Source: Ctenosaura bakeri (taxonomy: Eukaryota > Chordata > Lepidosauria > Squamata > Iguanidae). Taken from it: 64,000 nucleotides of DNA. The notes under the pieces are model-generated. The model was not told the origin of the DNA and ran no database searches. It saw only the letters and a list, made by a program, of their open reading frames with translations. Within the stretch, counting starts at the first letter, position 1. Every line of letters starts with the position of its first letter. The position numbers and the translations under genes were made by a program. The stretch is taken from positions 62,001 to 126,000 of the forward strand of contig CAOLHI010002122.1 of the NCBI GenBank assembly GCA_948474755.1. Direction: 5' to 3'. This document shows positions 34,189-45,245 of the stretch, one piece after another.

Positions 34189-35542
34189 TCCTAGGGCTGA
34201 TGAGGGGAGGAACAATAAAAATTACCAGGGTCTACTTGTCCTAGGGGGCCTGTGACCTGATTATGTTGCATATATTTTAAATCTTTGGGGCAGAGCAGCC
34301 CAAAATCCCACATTTTTTGATCTGGTGAGAGCATGAAGCCAGCCATGCTCACAAGAGACTGACCCCCAACCATTTGGCATGGCTTCATATTACATACCAA
34401 ATTCTTCAGGAGTTACTCTGGTGCGAGCACTGGTAACACTCATTATTTTCTGTTCTCAGGTCTTTTGCTTCAGGCAACTGAGGCAAGTAACATATGAGGT
34501 AGGCCTATATATAGCCCTTTTCATGTCTGGGGACTAGAGACCCTCTCACAAGAGTTCTGGGCTCTCTTGAAATCTCTCTTGAAAGAGGAACCTGGAAGTC
34601 TTGTGAGAAATGCTCCTCTCATAAGACTTAAGCAGACTTCATTTAGGCCTCCCTTGTTTGTACCATTGAGCCTTGAGGTGGCCTGGAAACAGAGAGGGCT
34701 GGTCCATATTCTTTTTTGAAAAACCTGGCAACCCTATGTGGGGTGCCCCCCTGAAAAAAAAATACTAGGGCTCAAACCTTTTCTTGGTGGCCATACTACT
34801 CATTGGCATATTTCACATTGCTGGTTGGGTTATTGAAATTATAACTGGGGCAAAAGAATGATATTTCCCAATGTAATTTACAGAGATTTATTTTAGTAAG
34901 AGTAGACTGGCAGGCTTTTGGCAGAGCCAAGTGAGAGTGGCACATTACATGTACATGTGAGAAAAGCAACTGCCATCATGCACAAATGTCTTGGATTGGC
35001 TGACGTCACTCTCCCACTTTCCTGACAGAACGTTTCTCATAACAACAGAATGCTGCCACTCTGAGTGTCAAGGTTACATAGCGTTACAAAAGTAAACAGA
35101 TTCCAACATTGTCATTTAAACATTCAGACGGTAAGAGATTGGGCTGTTTTGTTTTGTTTTTCCCCCTCAGAGGGAAAAGTGGATGATTTTTATTTTAATG
35201 TTTTTTACTACAAGTTTGTTATGGAATGCAATTGATCCAATTCCCTGTTTCACTGAACTTCTCAGAAACCAAAGACCTCCTCTCCTCTCCTCTTTCTCCC
35301 TCATGCACAAACACATACTAGGACCTGCCTTCACCCAAGCAGTATGCTATTTTTAAAAAAAAAAAAAAAACATCAAGAATATCATCAAGCTTTCAAAACT
35401 GGACACATTGTATCTGTCTGATGTATGGATAGAAAGAATATTCATAAATGTTGAAAAATTGTTAGAAGTATTTCTCCAGTATCAGAAAACTCTGACGAGG
35501 AAAATTTTGGATTGATGAGAAACTTCACAATTTGGGACTTAT
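34189..35542. other. No recognised gene
   Basis: Unclassified sequence with poly(A) of 16 at 35355-35370 and a full CRE octamer near 35001 (separate entry). Locally CTCTTGAAA and CTCATAAGAC words repeat around 34550-34630. Confidence 0.4.
34995..35008. promoter_or_regulatory. Inverted CCAAT plus CRE, candidate
   Basis: ATTGG at 34995-34999 is followed by the full palindromic cAMP response element TGACGTCA at 35001-35008. CpG-containing CREs are usually lost from neutral vertebrate DNA, so the adjacency is notable. No TATA box, transcript or open frame next to it is recognisable. Motif-level evidence only. Confidence 0.2.
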
Positions 35543-35744
35543 GGCCATTTCCACACTACACTGTTATGGTGCTATTATTCTGCTTTCAACATCCTGTGGA
35601 ATCCTGTGGTTTGCAGTTGAGAGAGGGTCATTTAGAACTCTCAGCCAGGGAGCTCTTTGGCCTCAGTAAACTACAAACCCCAGAATTCCACAGGATGTTG
35701 AAAGTGGAATAATAGTGCTATAATAGTATAGGGTGGAAATGGCC
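35543..35744. mobile_element. MITE family B, copy 5 (palindromic)
   Basis: GGCCATTTCCACACTACACT at left, GGTGGAAATGGCC at right, 202 bp, with TTAT on both sides (35539-35542 and 35745-35748). The arms and 'agccagggagctctttggcctcag' spacer are intact. Confidence 0.9.
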
Positions 35745-35748
35745 TTAT

Positions 35749-36495
35749 TCTGTGCAAAATTGGTACATGGATTTTTTTGCCCAGGAAAAAGCATTTTCTG
35801 TGAAGGTGTATCATTTTCTGTTCAGAACACTGATCCCTATGCAAGAAATTCTGTATTCTGTAACGGAAAAAAAAATCATGAATTTTACACAGATTCAGTC
35901 CTAAGTGGTCGATAGTCTTGGAACACTGCACAACATTTTCTTGAAGAAATCAGCAAGACATTTTAGCAGTTTTCTTCCTACTGCAGGAAAAATTGCTAAT
36001 TTTTTTCATTGCTTCCCTTAAGAACAAAATTAGTGAAGAATTACATCCCAAGTCTGGTGTGAGAATTACATCCCAAGTCCACAGAAAAGACCTGGATTGA
36101 GATATTCATAGGTATATTTCCTGCCTTTTTATGAGGTATTCTTTACTGTTGATTTGGGGCAATTGAAACTACCCATGATTGTAACTTAACCTTGGAGGTT
36201 CTTCTTTTGGTCTGATTGCATGGCAGTTGATGCAAGAAAATGACATTGAACCAAATATAATTAATGGAAAAGAACTGTATTATAAGTCTGCATTGTAAGA
36301 GAGTTTAGGAATCTATTCTGCCCTGCAAGTGGTTCCTGTTTCCAGCCACTGCAGTTGTTTTCGCATACTGTCTTGCTTGGTTCTTCATACAGTCTTTTCC
36401 ACCCATTCTGCTGCAGCTGCTTGTACTACAGCTTTTTCCTGCAACTTTTTGCTAACCACTTTACTGCAAGCCAGCTTTTCATATTTACCTTAATA
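35749..36495. other. No recognised gene
   Basis: T- and A-rich, with repeated TTTCTGT, GCAAGAAATTCTG and GCAGGAAAAATTGC words to about 36020, resembling 27240-27560. Remainder unclassified. Confidence 0.35.
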
Positions 36496-36929
36496 CAGGG
36501 ATAGAAAACTGTGGAAGGATAAGGGGCTACTTTGGTCCCCCAAAAGACCTTGGAGTGCCACACACCACTGTAACCACACCCTCTCCCCCCCAAAAATCAA
36601 CCCTTTCTTATGCCCCTAACTTTCTCTAGGAAGCATGGAAGGCATTTTCACCACGTTTTGGTTCCTTTCACAGCCATTTTAGGACTAGAAGGGGTCTTTT
36701 CTGACAACAAAATGACCCAAAGTCATTTCCTGTTCACTTCCTATTGTAAAATGGACTTCAGTGAGAGTCTAAATTGGTTTGAGGGCACAGAGTATGGTGG
36801 AAATCCCTACACATCCCACAGAGGCATTTTGAAGCATTTTTTAAAACATCCCTAAGAGGCCCTGGGGGGCATAAAAATGGTCCTGCAAGTATGCATGTGG
36901 CCCCATGGGCTTTGTGTTGCCAACTCTAG
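36496..36929. mobile_element. hAT-like non-autonomous element
   Basis: Left end CAGGGATAGAAAACTG; the right end, read on the minus strand, is CTAGAGTTGGCAACAC. Both are degraded versions of hAT-type ends (caggggt-ggcaac). The 8-bp flanks CCTTAATA (36488-36495) and TTTTAATA (36930-36937) agree at 6 of 8 positions, the differences being C-to-T. 434 bp, no transposase. Confidence 0.5.
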
Positions 36930-36937
36930 TTTTAATA

Positions 36938-37772
36938 GGACAGAACAATTGTCTTGAAAAAAAAATGAATGAAGCTTACTTGATAATTCGTGAAGTCTAC
37001 CGTCTAGAAAATAGATGCTACAACAGGCTATAACCATATTTAAACTGATTAGTCAGTCCTCCAGTGACTGAAATGGTACAGCTAGATTTAAAGGGGTTGA
37101 TTTTAATTGATTATAATTTAGTTATAAAAACTGAATAATCCTGAGGTACAAGCTTGGAACCCCTGCTCTAGACAAAGAAAACCAGCTTTCCAAAGTACTG
37201 CTAGAACTAAAATTCTGCTTTCTATTAGTTCTTCTTTATCTCACAGACTTCAGTCCATTCCCTTTGTTCTTCTCAGACACTTAATTATGTTTCTCTTAGG
37301 GAGCAAAGAGGCTCTGCTCCCTCTTTTCCTCTGTACAGAAATGAAATCTCAGCTGAAACATCTCTGAACATGACATTGGTTCAGAATGTAGTTACTAGTT
37401 CATAATAAGGGTCTCATTTCTAAAAGAAAAAGTTAAATGACTAAAAATGATTCATTGTTAACACTTTGAGCACTCAGTCCTTGAGCATAAATGAGCCCAT
37501 AAATATTTTAAACTAGCATATATACGTGGTATTGCCCAGGATGTTATTTTCTCATGGGTAATACTTGCTAGAAAAATCTGAGATCCTGTGTCTCTAATTC
37601 CCCAAACTGTCTTGTACAGTACCTGTAACTTTTCCTCATATTCCCCAATCTGATCTGTATTCAGAGTTATCAACATACAGAGGTTGGGTTCCTGAGGGAA
37701 TACACTGCCCTCTTTCTTGCTGCTAGGCCTCATTTCCATAGCAACTGGCCTATTCAAGATAGGCACATTTGA
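36938..37772. other. No recognised gene
   Basis: Unclassified. The minus-strand open frame covering 37458-37868 includes part of the MITE remnant that follows and is not treated as coding. Confidence 0.4.
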
Positions 37773-37848
37773 CTGAGGCCCAAGAGCTCTCTTGCTGAAA
37801 ATTCTAAAGGCTCCTCTCTGAACTGCAAACTCTAGGATTCCATAGAAT
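37773..37848. mobile_element. MITE family B half-copy, decayed
   Basis: GAGGCCCAAGAGCTCTCTTG, AAATTCTAAAGGCTCC and GAACTGCAAACTCTAGGATT match the spacer and the start of one arm of family B read in reverse. Both TIRs are lost. Confidence 0.6.
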
Positions 37849-39449
37849 ATTCTCAGGGAGCCAATCACATGAGGTCTTCACCTGACACAGACAAAGAGAC
37901 AAACTTTGACTTTTATATATTAGATAAAATAAAGTAGTACATGATGGTACATTGACTAATACTCTTTGAGTGTTATTATCTCTCTGTGGTTAAGACTCTG
38001 GAGAGAGAGAGAGAGACAGAGAGAAAGAGACAGAGAGAGAGCACCAGGCCATTCATCGTGACCTGACGCTCATCATTAAGTGAAGATTTTCATGTATTCA
38101 GTAGGCTTCTTTTCTATGGAAAAATGTCCAAAGTATAGGAGCAGGAGAGGACCAGACATGGTGTGCTAGGCCAACACAAGTGATCCTGTTCTCTTTGCAC
38201 ACAATGCTAACAGCATAGATAGAATTATGCCGCAGTGGGACTAAAGAGCCCAACCATGACAAACCACAAAGACAAGGAGAGGGAGAAATAGGTAGATGAT
38301 AGAGATAGACAGACAGACAGAGAGTAACAGTCAACTCTGATTGCCCTGTTGGCATACTGAAACAAGCTGTCAAATGAAAGTGCTGCCTTTGTGGGTTTGC
38401 AATCACACAGTATGTTTGTAGTTAGTGTCCAGAAACCAAGACTAGTCAAAGGCCATCAGTCGTGTAGGGACGTGGGGGTGTGGGGGCGATTTGTCCTGGG
38501 TGGCAATGTTTTTGGGGTGTCCTGGCCTGTGGCTATGCTCCTGCGTGCCCTGGCCACACCCCATTTACCCTGGCCATGCCCCTGCACACAGTGGCCGTGG
38601 TCATGCCCCTCACGCCGTAGCCCTGCCCCATCCCGCCTTCCACTACTGAGAGCCACAGAGAGATGGTGCATTCAAGCTGAAGAATTTCTACGTGTCCTTC
38701 ACATCCGTGGCATAGGAACTCAGGAAAACACACACCATATCTTTGCATTTTAAACATAGCATTTAATAGCTAATTGAAAAAGTGTTACATTTTTAGGCAG
38801 AAAATAAAGCAGGATAACCTAAAACTTAATTGCATTGGTCTTGGGACTATACGCAGGGATTTATGTTTTTTGAATAGGATTGGGACCAGAGTCTAGCTTG
38901 TCTTGAGCAGCACCACAAAGGTGTCAGAGCAATGTTGAAGTGATGTATTTTTTATGAGTATTAAAATATTTATAGATAGCAGTAGCTGAGCTAACCAAAG
39001 GAGAGAGTTCAAAGGGAGCTGCTTCACACTTGGTAGATGAATAGATAAAAGCTACTACCATTCTAGAATATCAGCATTTACCTGGTCATAGATCTTCATT
39101 AAAATCCAGAGACAAATGGCAGCAGAAGGAGATCCACTTTGACAGAGGAACTTTCTATGGTGACTTCAAGAGTTCAAGTAGATTCTATGTAAATATCATG
39201 TAGGAGGGTAATACTGTTCCTGGTCCATACCAGGATGTAGTGATGGAGATAGTGATGGTGAACATGTTATTGAATGCCCATCCACTGGGGAAAATGAATA
39301 CACACAGTAAATCTGGTGCTTGCCAGGCAGAAGGGTTTGATCCTAGCTTTGTCCTGAGCTTGCTGATTTTCTTTGTGTAGGGATTTTACTTTGTGCAAAT
39401 GTGCAGCTTCCCTCCCACAATACAAAACAGGGCTAATAATTATTCAGCC
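37849..39449. other. No recognised gene; GC-rich patch
   Basis: Unclassified apart from the GA microsatellite (separate entry) and a GC-rich, CpG-containing patch at about 38460-38650. That patch is built from TGGCCACACCCC, TGGCCATGCCCC and GGTCATGCCCC words, possibly a decayed minisatellite. Confidence 0.4.
38000..38042. repeat. (GA)n microsatellite
   Basis: GA repeats with CA and AA interruptions. Confidence 0.9.
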
Positions 39450-39535
39450 CTCCAGATGTGGTTGGACTGCACCTCACCATGCACTAGGCTTCTGGGACTT
39501 GCAGTCCACTATCTGGAGGACTGCATGATTCCCAG
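39450..39535. mobile_element. Palindromic repeat remnant (CTCCAGATG type)
   Basis: CCTCCAGATGTGGTTGGACT faces TGCAGTCCACTATCTGGAGG across a short centre (CACCATGCACTAGGCTTCTG). Same general family as 22480-22585. Confidence 0.55.
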
Positions 39536-39584
39536 TCTTGATCTAAAGAGATAAGATACAGGAAAAATTTTGTTCCATCATTTC

Positions 39585-39587
<3 letters not shown>

Positions 39588-39628
<41 letters not shown>
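39588..39628. repeat. (TA)n microsatellite
   Basis: About 20 uninterrupted TA units, flanked by TTTCCT on both sides. Confidence 0.98.
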
Positions 39629-39630
<2 letters not shown>

Positions 39631-40620
39631 CCTATAGCTCCAAGCTATAAATCAATAAAGTCTGTGTCTGATTAGAGATATCGAATGCTAAATCAAATAA
39701 ATCAAACGGGCTTGGTTTAAGAGATTTGTAGACTCAGAAATGATAGTAAAAATGTTCTTCAGTTCACCTATTCCAGTTTGGCCAAATTGTTGACACACTT
39801 TTTTTTCTATGTAAGCAAATCTGAGAAAGTTAAGCTGTAAGATTTTTAGTCACTCTTTCAGTCAGTCCTTCTGTAAAGTAAATCACAGATTTTCTCTGTG
39901 ATCCTTTCTGTAAGATGAAAAGTATTGGGGGGAGGGGGAGCTGTGTCTGCATTTGAGAAACAAAAATTGTTTTTGGATAGGAACAGGCCGTGTCTCAACT
40001 TGTCAAACGCAGCCATTTTGCAACTAGAGTGTTAATTGCAGGTGAGGGAACATTCTTCATGATTTAGATTGTTTCCCAGATGTCTGGAATTTTCCTAGTT
40101 TTCTTCACCTTTAAAAGTAAGGTCATCTTCTGTGTTTCAAAGACTGGCCAAGATAGAGTAGAACTGCTGGTGGAGTGGAAGTCTCCACCAGTGTAATTAT
40201 TCTGTTGCTTAGGGAATGGATGCTTCTTCAGCTGCCCTGGACTATTGGACCATGAACAGGCACCATGCTTCAGCCAATCAGTAACCAGGAGGGGAAGATC
40301 TTGTGCACCTGGGGCAAATGCCTTGGGCAAGATAGTACTGGAAAGCTCCTTGCTCAATGCCCCCAAATGTAACTGTGCTGGTGAAGCAGGAGAAACCCCA
40401 GGGCAACTCACCAATAGGATTCTCGCCCATGATCATTTGAATGCTGCAGTGTGTGGTGCAGTTGAGACCGAATGGAAAGTTGATAAGCTCTTCTGATGGA
40501 TAAGGTGGCCTATGTCAGGTGCTTCCCTGTCATAACAGGAGTCATTGAGAAGGGTATATATATAAAGCACACTTCATATTGTATACCATGCTAAAGCTAC
40601 ACTTGCTCTCATAGATGAAA
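39629..40620. other. No recognised gene
   Basis: Unclassified. The minus-strand open frame 40064-40414 is not supported by any family resemblance. Confidence 0.4.
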
Positions 40621-40719
40621 GGGGCCTTTGAAGCTCCTCCCTAAACTGCTAACCCCAGGATTCCATAGGATGTTGAAAGTAGAATAATTGCACTATAACA
40701 GTCTAGTGCGGAAATGGCC
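40621..40719. mobile_element. MITE family B half-copy
   Basis: Right half only: CTAACCCCAGGATTCCATAG, GATGTTGAAAGTAGAATAA, GTGCGGAAATGGCC. The left TIR and left arm are missing, so the break lies at the spacer. Confidence 0.8.
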
Positions 40720-41090
40720 TTTGTATATCTCAGAGTTTGGCAGTGATGAGTTACGAGTAATGTCTTAACAAGTTACTTTGTTTGATAATGAGGGCAGTCA
40801 TATTTCAAAAGGATGTTATGTTATGTAAGTATGTTATGTTGCATATGTTTAACATAATATGTTATATAGAGAGAAGATAATATAATTCCCACATATATTA
40901 TACTTGTATAAGTATGCTATAAAGTCATACATGCATGTGTAAATGACACTATGGATATATTTTAAGGTAAAGTAAGTTTCTCTCATAAAATAGTCCCATG
41001 ATGTCCTTTGCATACATATGGTATGTCTCATCAGCTTATGCATATCACTATGGTAGAGAGAGTTGAATGAGAACAAAATAGATAGTGGTT

Positions 41091-41142
<52 letters not shown>

Positions 41143-42269
41143 TTTTTTTTGTACCAAGTTTGGGAAATAATATTAGGAAAGACCTATGTTAGGAGGAAAG
41201 GAAGGAGGAACTAACAAAACTCATAAAACCAGAGGAACTTTTTTTATGTATGTATAGTTAAAGTGGAAAATATGCTTTGTTCTGCAGACTTCTGTTCTTT
41301 GTTCTCATGAGACATTGAAACACACATAATGCAGTCACAGAGATTAAAATGTGCTATGAACATTGCCAATATTTGAATTGTGTATTTGTTATTCACAGTT
41401 TAACACTTTCTGTTTGATAAGAGGGTATATGCACAGAATAACTCAGTCATAAGTGTCCTCGTTACAGAGCAGCTGCCTACTGTATTAACATGTTTAAAAA
41501 ACTGGTAAAATAATCAGTATAAGCACAAAACTGTTCTTTTTAAAATATTCATTTAATGTTTGTTAACATATGCATTCACTTTACTATCTTGAAACTTTAA
41601 TTAGATATTTGTTTAAGTAATGAAGAAATAGGCAGAGATGTTCTAGGCAAAGAAAAAAGAAGAAAAAAAACCCCACACATGCATCCAAATTAGTGGTGCA
41701 GAATCAAAGGTTTTTTATATGTATCACAGCTGCCATTCATAGCAAAGCAGAACATTTTTAGTATCTTTATGTTGCTACTTGTTAATAATGACAGATGAAG
41801 CAGACACCCCATAAATTCAAAAGATAAAATGTAAGTACAGATTGTAACTTGGCACATACCACCAGTAATGTCAGGGAGTATGGGAAGAATTTATTTGAAG
41901 AGCTTGTCAGCAGAAAATAATGTTGTATAATAAAAGAGAAATGTATGAGCTGATAACCATTGTAATACAAATTAATTGCCATTCGATACACTAAAAACAA
42001 GGCTTAAGAGGAGGATATTTTCAACAGATAACACACACCAATTAATGTAAGATCTGGATGAAAGCAATTTCCAACTACAAAAAAAAAATGAATTGCCAAT
42101 TTTGGGGTTTAAAGACTTGGCTGCAAAAAAATCTGAAAGATCTTGGTTATTCTGGTTCTGAAGTCAAGCACTGCTTATCAGACAAGCAGATTCAGAATAA
42201 GCTGAGGCTTTGTTGCACTGGAGGAAAATGTAGATGAAGGAGAAAAAGAATCTTGCTTCAGCTCAAATA
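40720..42269. other. No recognised gene
   Basis: AT-rich unclassified sequence around the TTTC microsatellite, with TATGTTATG direct repeats near 40816-40865. Confidence 0.45.
41089..41150. repeat. (TTTC)n microsatellite with T tract
   Basis: About 13 TTTC units ending in a T run. It explains the lysine-rich minus-strand open frame there. Confidence 0.98.
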
Positions 42270-42375
42270 TAGGAAGCCCATTGGATGACCCTGAGCCACT
42301 CACTGCCTCTCAATCTAACCTTCTTCACCAGGCTGTTGTGATAGGGAAAGCAAATCATCCCAAGTACTTGGATAC
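42270..42375 (+). mobile_element. MIR-like SINE fragment
   Basis: GAGCCACTCACTGCCTCTCA, ATCTAACCTTCTTCACCAGG and CTGTTGTGATAGGGAAAGC match the central core of MIR-type SINEs in plus orientation. Both the head and the L2 tail are lost. Confidence 0.55.
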
Positions 42376-43690
42376 AGGACCTGTACCCAAGACATTGTTA
42401 TATTGAGGGCTCTTGCTCACTGTTGGGATATCATTTTTACTTGCCTCATTCTTGCACGTGAGAACAAGAAATCTCAAAGTTGTTCTTCTCATCTGTGAGA
42501 TGGCAAGAGGTTTTTGTGTATTCTCAGTGAGGGAATTTTCCACTTGCGGGAATGCTTTTTCTGCAAATTGTTTGCAATAGCACATTTTTTGTACAAACTA
42601 TGACTGCTGTTGTCTTGTTGCCTGGAATTTTAAATATTGTAAGGACTGGATAGGTTGCTTGTATTTTTTGGTTAATAAACCTCTTCTTAGTGCCTCATGT
42701 GTGAGAGAGAACGAAAATGAAAAGGAGATAGTCTTGTACAGAGAAATTTGACACAAAATGTGGAAATGATCTTGAAAAATAATGGTCTTGTATCACTGTT
42801 AGGCAGGAAGTTAGCAAGTTGTGGAAGTTCTTGATTCTTTGTCTAGCATGTCTGGAAACTTTCAGGTTGGGTAAGGCTATCCCAAAGCTTACAATCTCAC
42901 CTGACATCCTCTTCAATTCAGTTGGTTGCTTGTCTGCATTTCTCTTTTTTTTCCATGCCCACTAGCACATACATTTTTTTCATTCTTCAAATGCCTTTTT
43001 TGTTAAAGGTTAATAAGGAGTGATTTATTTCAGTTTAGATAGCACTGATCCAATTCAAGTAAAGCAATAAACGAGTAGCTACAAATAATTGTCAATGAAT
43101 CACAAGTAGAGAATCCTTAAACTGAAATTTTTGAGAGTCTCTGAATACATGCACAATATTTTTCTGTACAACTGAATCAAAGTATACTTTTGTCCTCTTG
43201 ACTGGTGTGTAATAAAAGAGAAGTGTATGAACCATTGTACAGAAAAAATATTCTGCATGTATTTTTATTATACTTCCCAATCAAGAAGTGTGGCCTGCAG
43301 AGATCAATGGTAGAGCGATTACCTGGGGAATCTTGAATGTTAGGTGAAATCATGAGAAAAATTTAGTGGATTAATAACTTCAAGTGTTCATCAATGAATT
43401 AATTCCAATCTCTGGTTAATAATTTGCCACACGTTCAGTTGTAAGTAATCAATAATTGAATAATCTAGAGATGAGAAATTATACGATCATATGTCTGTAT
43501 GAAGCTGGCTCAACAATCAGACTGAAGGCCTATTCACTACTTTGAGCAGGGGTCAGCAGGCATTATGGGAAGCTCACAAGCAGGAAGGAAAGTGCCATTT
43601 CCAATTATTTGTCCCAGGATCTCACATTCATAGAGATAAACTTTTACAAGCATTTACATTTAACTGTCCTGGCTACTACTACTATTACTA
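42376..43690. other. No recognised gene
   Basis: AT-rich unclassified sequence. Confidence 0.4.
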
Positions 43691-43691
43691 G

Positions 43692-43848
43692 TAATAGCAA
43701 TATATTTTTATTTCTTACCCACCTCTCCCCATGGCTTGGGGTGGGGTACTTCATAAATTATAGCTAAAAATACATAAAAATATTTAAAATATACTAATTT
43801 ACAATTAATAGTTAAAGATTGACTGGGTAGGTCTGCTGGAAGATGATT

Positions 43849-43902
<54 letters not shown>

Positions 43903-44080
43903 GATTCAGACAGTATATTTTGCTATCTAATATCTTCTGGCAGGCTATTCCATAGTATAGGGGCAGCCAGTTTAAAGATCCTCTGGCTGAGTGTTGTCAG
44001 TCTAGTCCTGACTGGTTTAAGTAAATGGTCCCCATAGGACCTGAGTATACAGGGCGGATTGTATGGGAGGAAGCAATCCT
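43692..44080 (-). mobile_element. L2-like LINE 3' fragment
   Basis: On the minus strand the left edge is the 3' terminus (complement of TTCTTACCCACCTCTCCCC ... GGGGTACTTCATAAA, the usual 'gcccc...aggcggg' end). It continues with the segment around GGCTATTCCATAGTATAGGG and CAGGGCGGATTGTATGGG that also accompanies the better L2 copy at 49141-50850. No coding region survives. A GATA microsatellite has expanded inside it. Confidence 0.6.
43848..43902. repeat. (GATA)n microsatellite
   Basis: About 13 GATA units, lying inside an old LINE fragment. Confidence 0.98.
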
Positions 44081-44082
44081 GT

Positions 44083-45245
44083 AGTAATCATGGATGGTTC
44101 TATTCTCCATGAATTGGCCTAATATTTTTAAATGACCTAGGCTAACAGTCATCACCTCCTGTGGTTGTGTATTCTGTAACTTCTTTATATTTTGTGAAGA
44201 AGTACTTTTTCCTTTCATTTCTGAACCTCCTGCCAACCATTTTAATCCAGTGGTTCAGATTCTCAGTACTCATTCTCAGTACACTGCACACAATTAATAC
44301 ATTTTTTCATTATTTCAATCTCATTCATCATCTGTTAGAGTAAAAATCCAAAACTATCTAATTTTTCCAGCTATAGGAGCTCCTTTGCTCCTTTGTTCAT
44401 TTTTCGTGCTCCTTTCTATACATTTTCCAGTTCTGCAGTACCTTCCATGAGAACAGTAGCTGGAAATATATTCTAAATGTAATCATATAATAGATTTATA
44501 TGATCCCATTGTGATAGCCTTCATTTTCTTTCCAATTCCATTCTGAAAAATTCCTAACATGGAATTTGTCCTGTTCATTGCTATGATGTGTGGAGTTGAC
44601 CTTCCCAGTGAACCATCTATCTGGGATGGATAAATCTTGAATTAGTACTTTCTCCAACATCCCTTTTCTTTGAAAAAGGAAAGTTTTGAAGAAATTAGAG
44701 CATTTTGGCAATAATAAACGAAACGAAATTCTGAAAACACATTCCATAGATACAGCTAAGTTCAGTATAGAGAAGATCATGTTGTATCTGTCTGCCTGGC
44801 TGCTGTCCAAGATGAGAAGCCTCTCAGAAAAAAAAAAAGTGGTAGCAACTCTGATTCATCGTCATAGGTATGTTTGAATTACACATTCAAGTCCAGATTT
44901 TTCAAAAGTTAAGTGCTCAAAACCCTCTCACTATTCCTGAAATTCTTACTGTCCCAAAATACGTACCCATACCTACTATCTACCACAAGCTGAAGATCTG
45001 TTCTCTGGGCTGTCACACTTAGTTCAGATCTTGTCAGTATGTAAATTCAGGAGAGGGTGGAAGGTACACTTTTTTCATTGTGCATTCTCTTTGCTGTTTA
45101 TTGTATGTTTCCCCATTTCAGAGAGATTATTTTAAAGTTCTCCATAGTGATATGACTTTTTCACATCTTGCATAATTTTATGTCCTCTTCAGTGCTGACT
45201 ACCTCATTTTCCATTCCTAAATCCAGATTAAGATATTAATTCCTT
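44083..45245 (-). mobile_element. Old CR1-like LINE fragment
   Basis: Plus-strand landmarks run in the order expected for an antisense CR1-type RT: ATTCTCCATGAATTGGCCTA, TGAAGAAGTACTTTTTCC, TTTCTGAACCTCCTGCCAAC, CATTTTCCAGTTCTGCAG, CCTAACATGGAATTTGTCC, and further on AAGTTCTCCATAG and TTGCATAATTTTATGTCC. The reading frame is destroyed and I infer insertions between blocks. It is a different and much older subfamily than the CR1 copies at 8.8, 14.3 and 54.7 kb. Confidence 0.6.

Noticed and set aside
37458..37868. Minus-strand open frame of 136 codons
   Set aside because: Its first third is antisense to the family B MITE remnant at 37773-37848, and no domain is recognisable.
40064..40414. Minus-strand open frame of 116 codons
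   Set aside because: No recognisable domain, splice signals or repeat relation. Composition explains the length.
41040..41157. Lysine-rich peptide-coding gene on the minus strand
   Set aside because: It is the translation of the (TTTC)n microsatellite.
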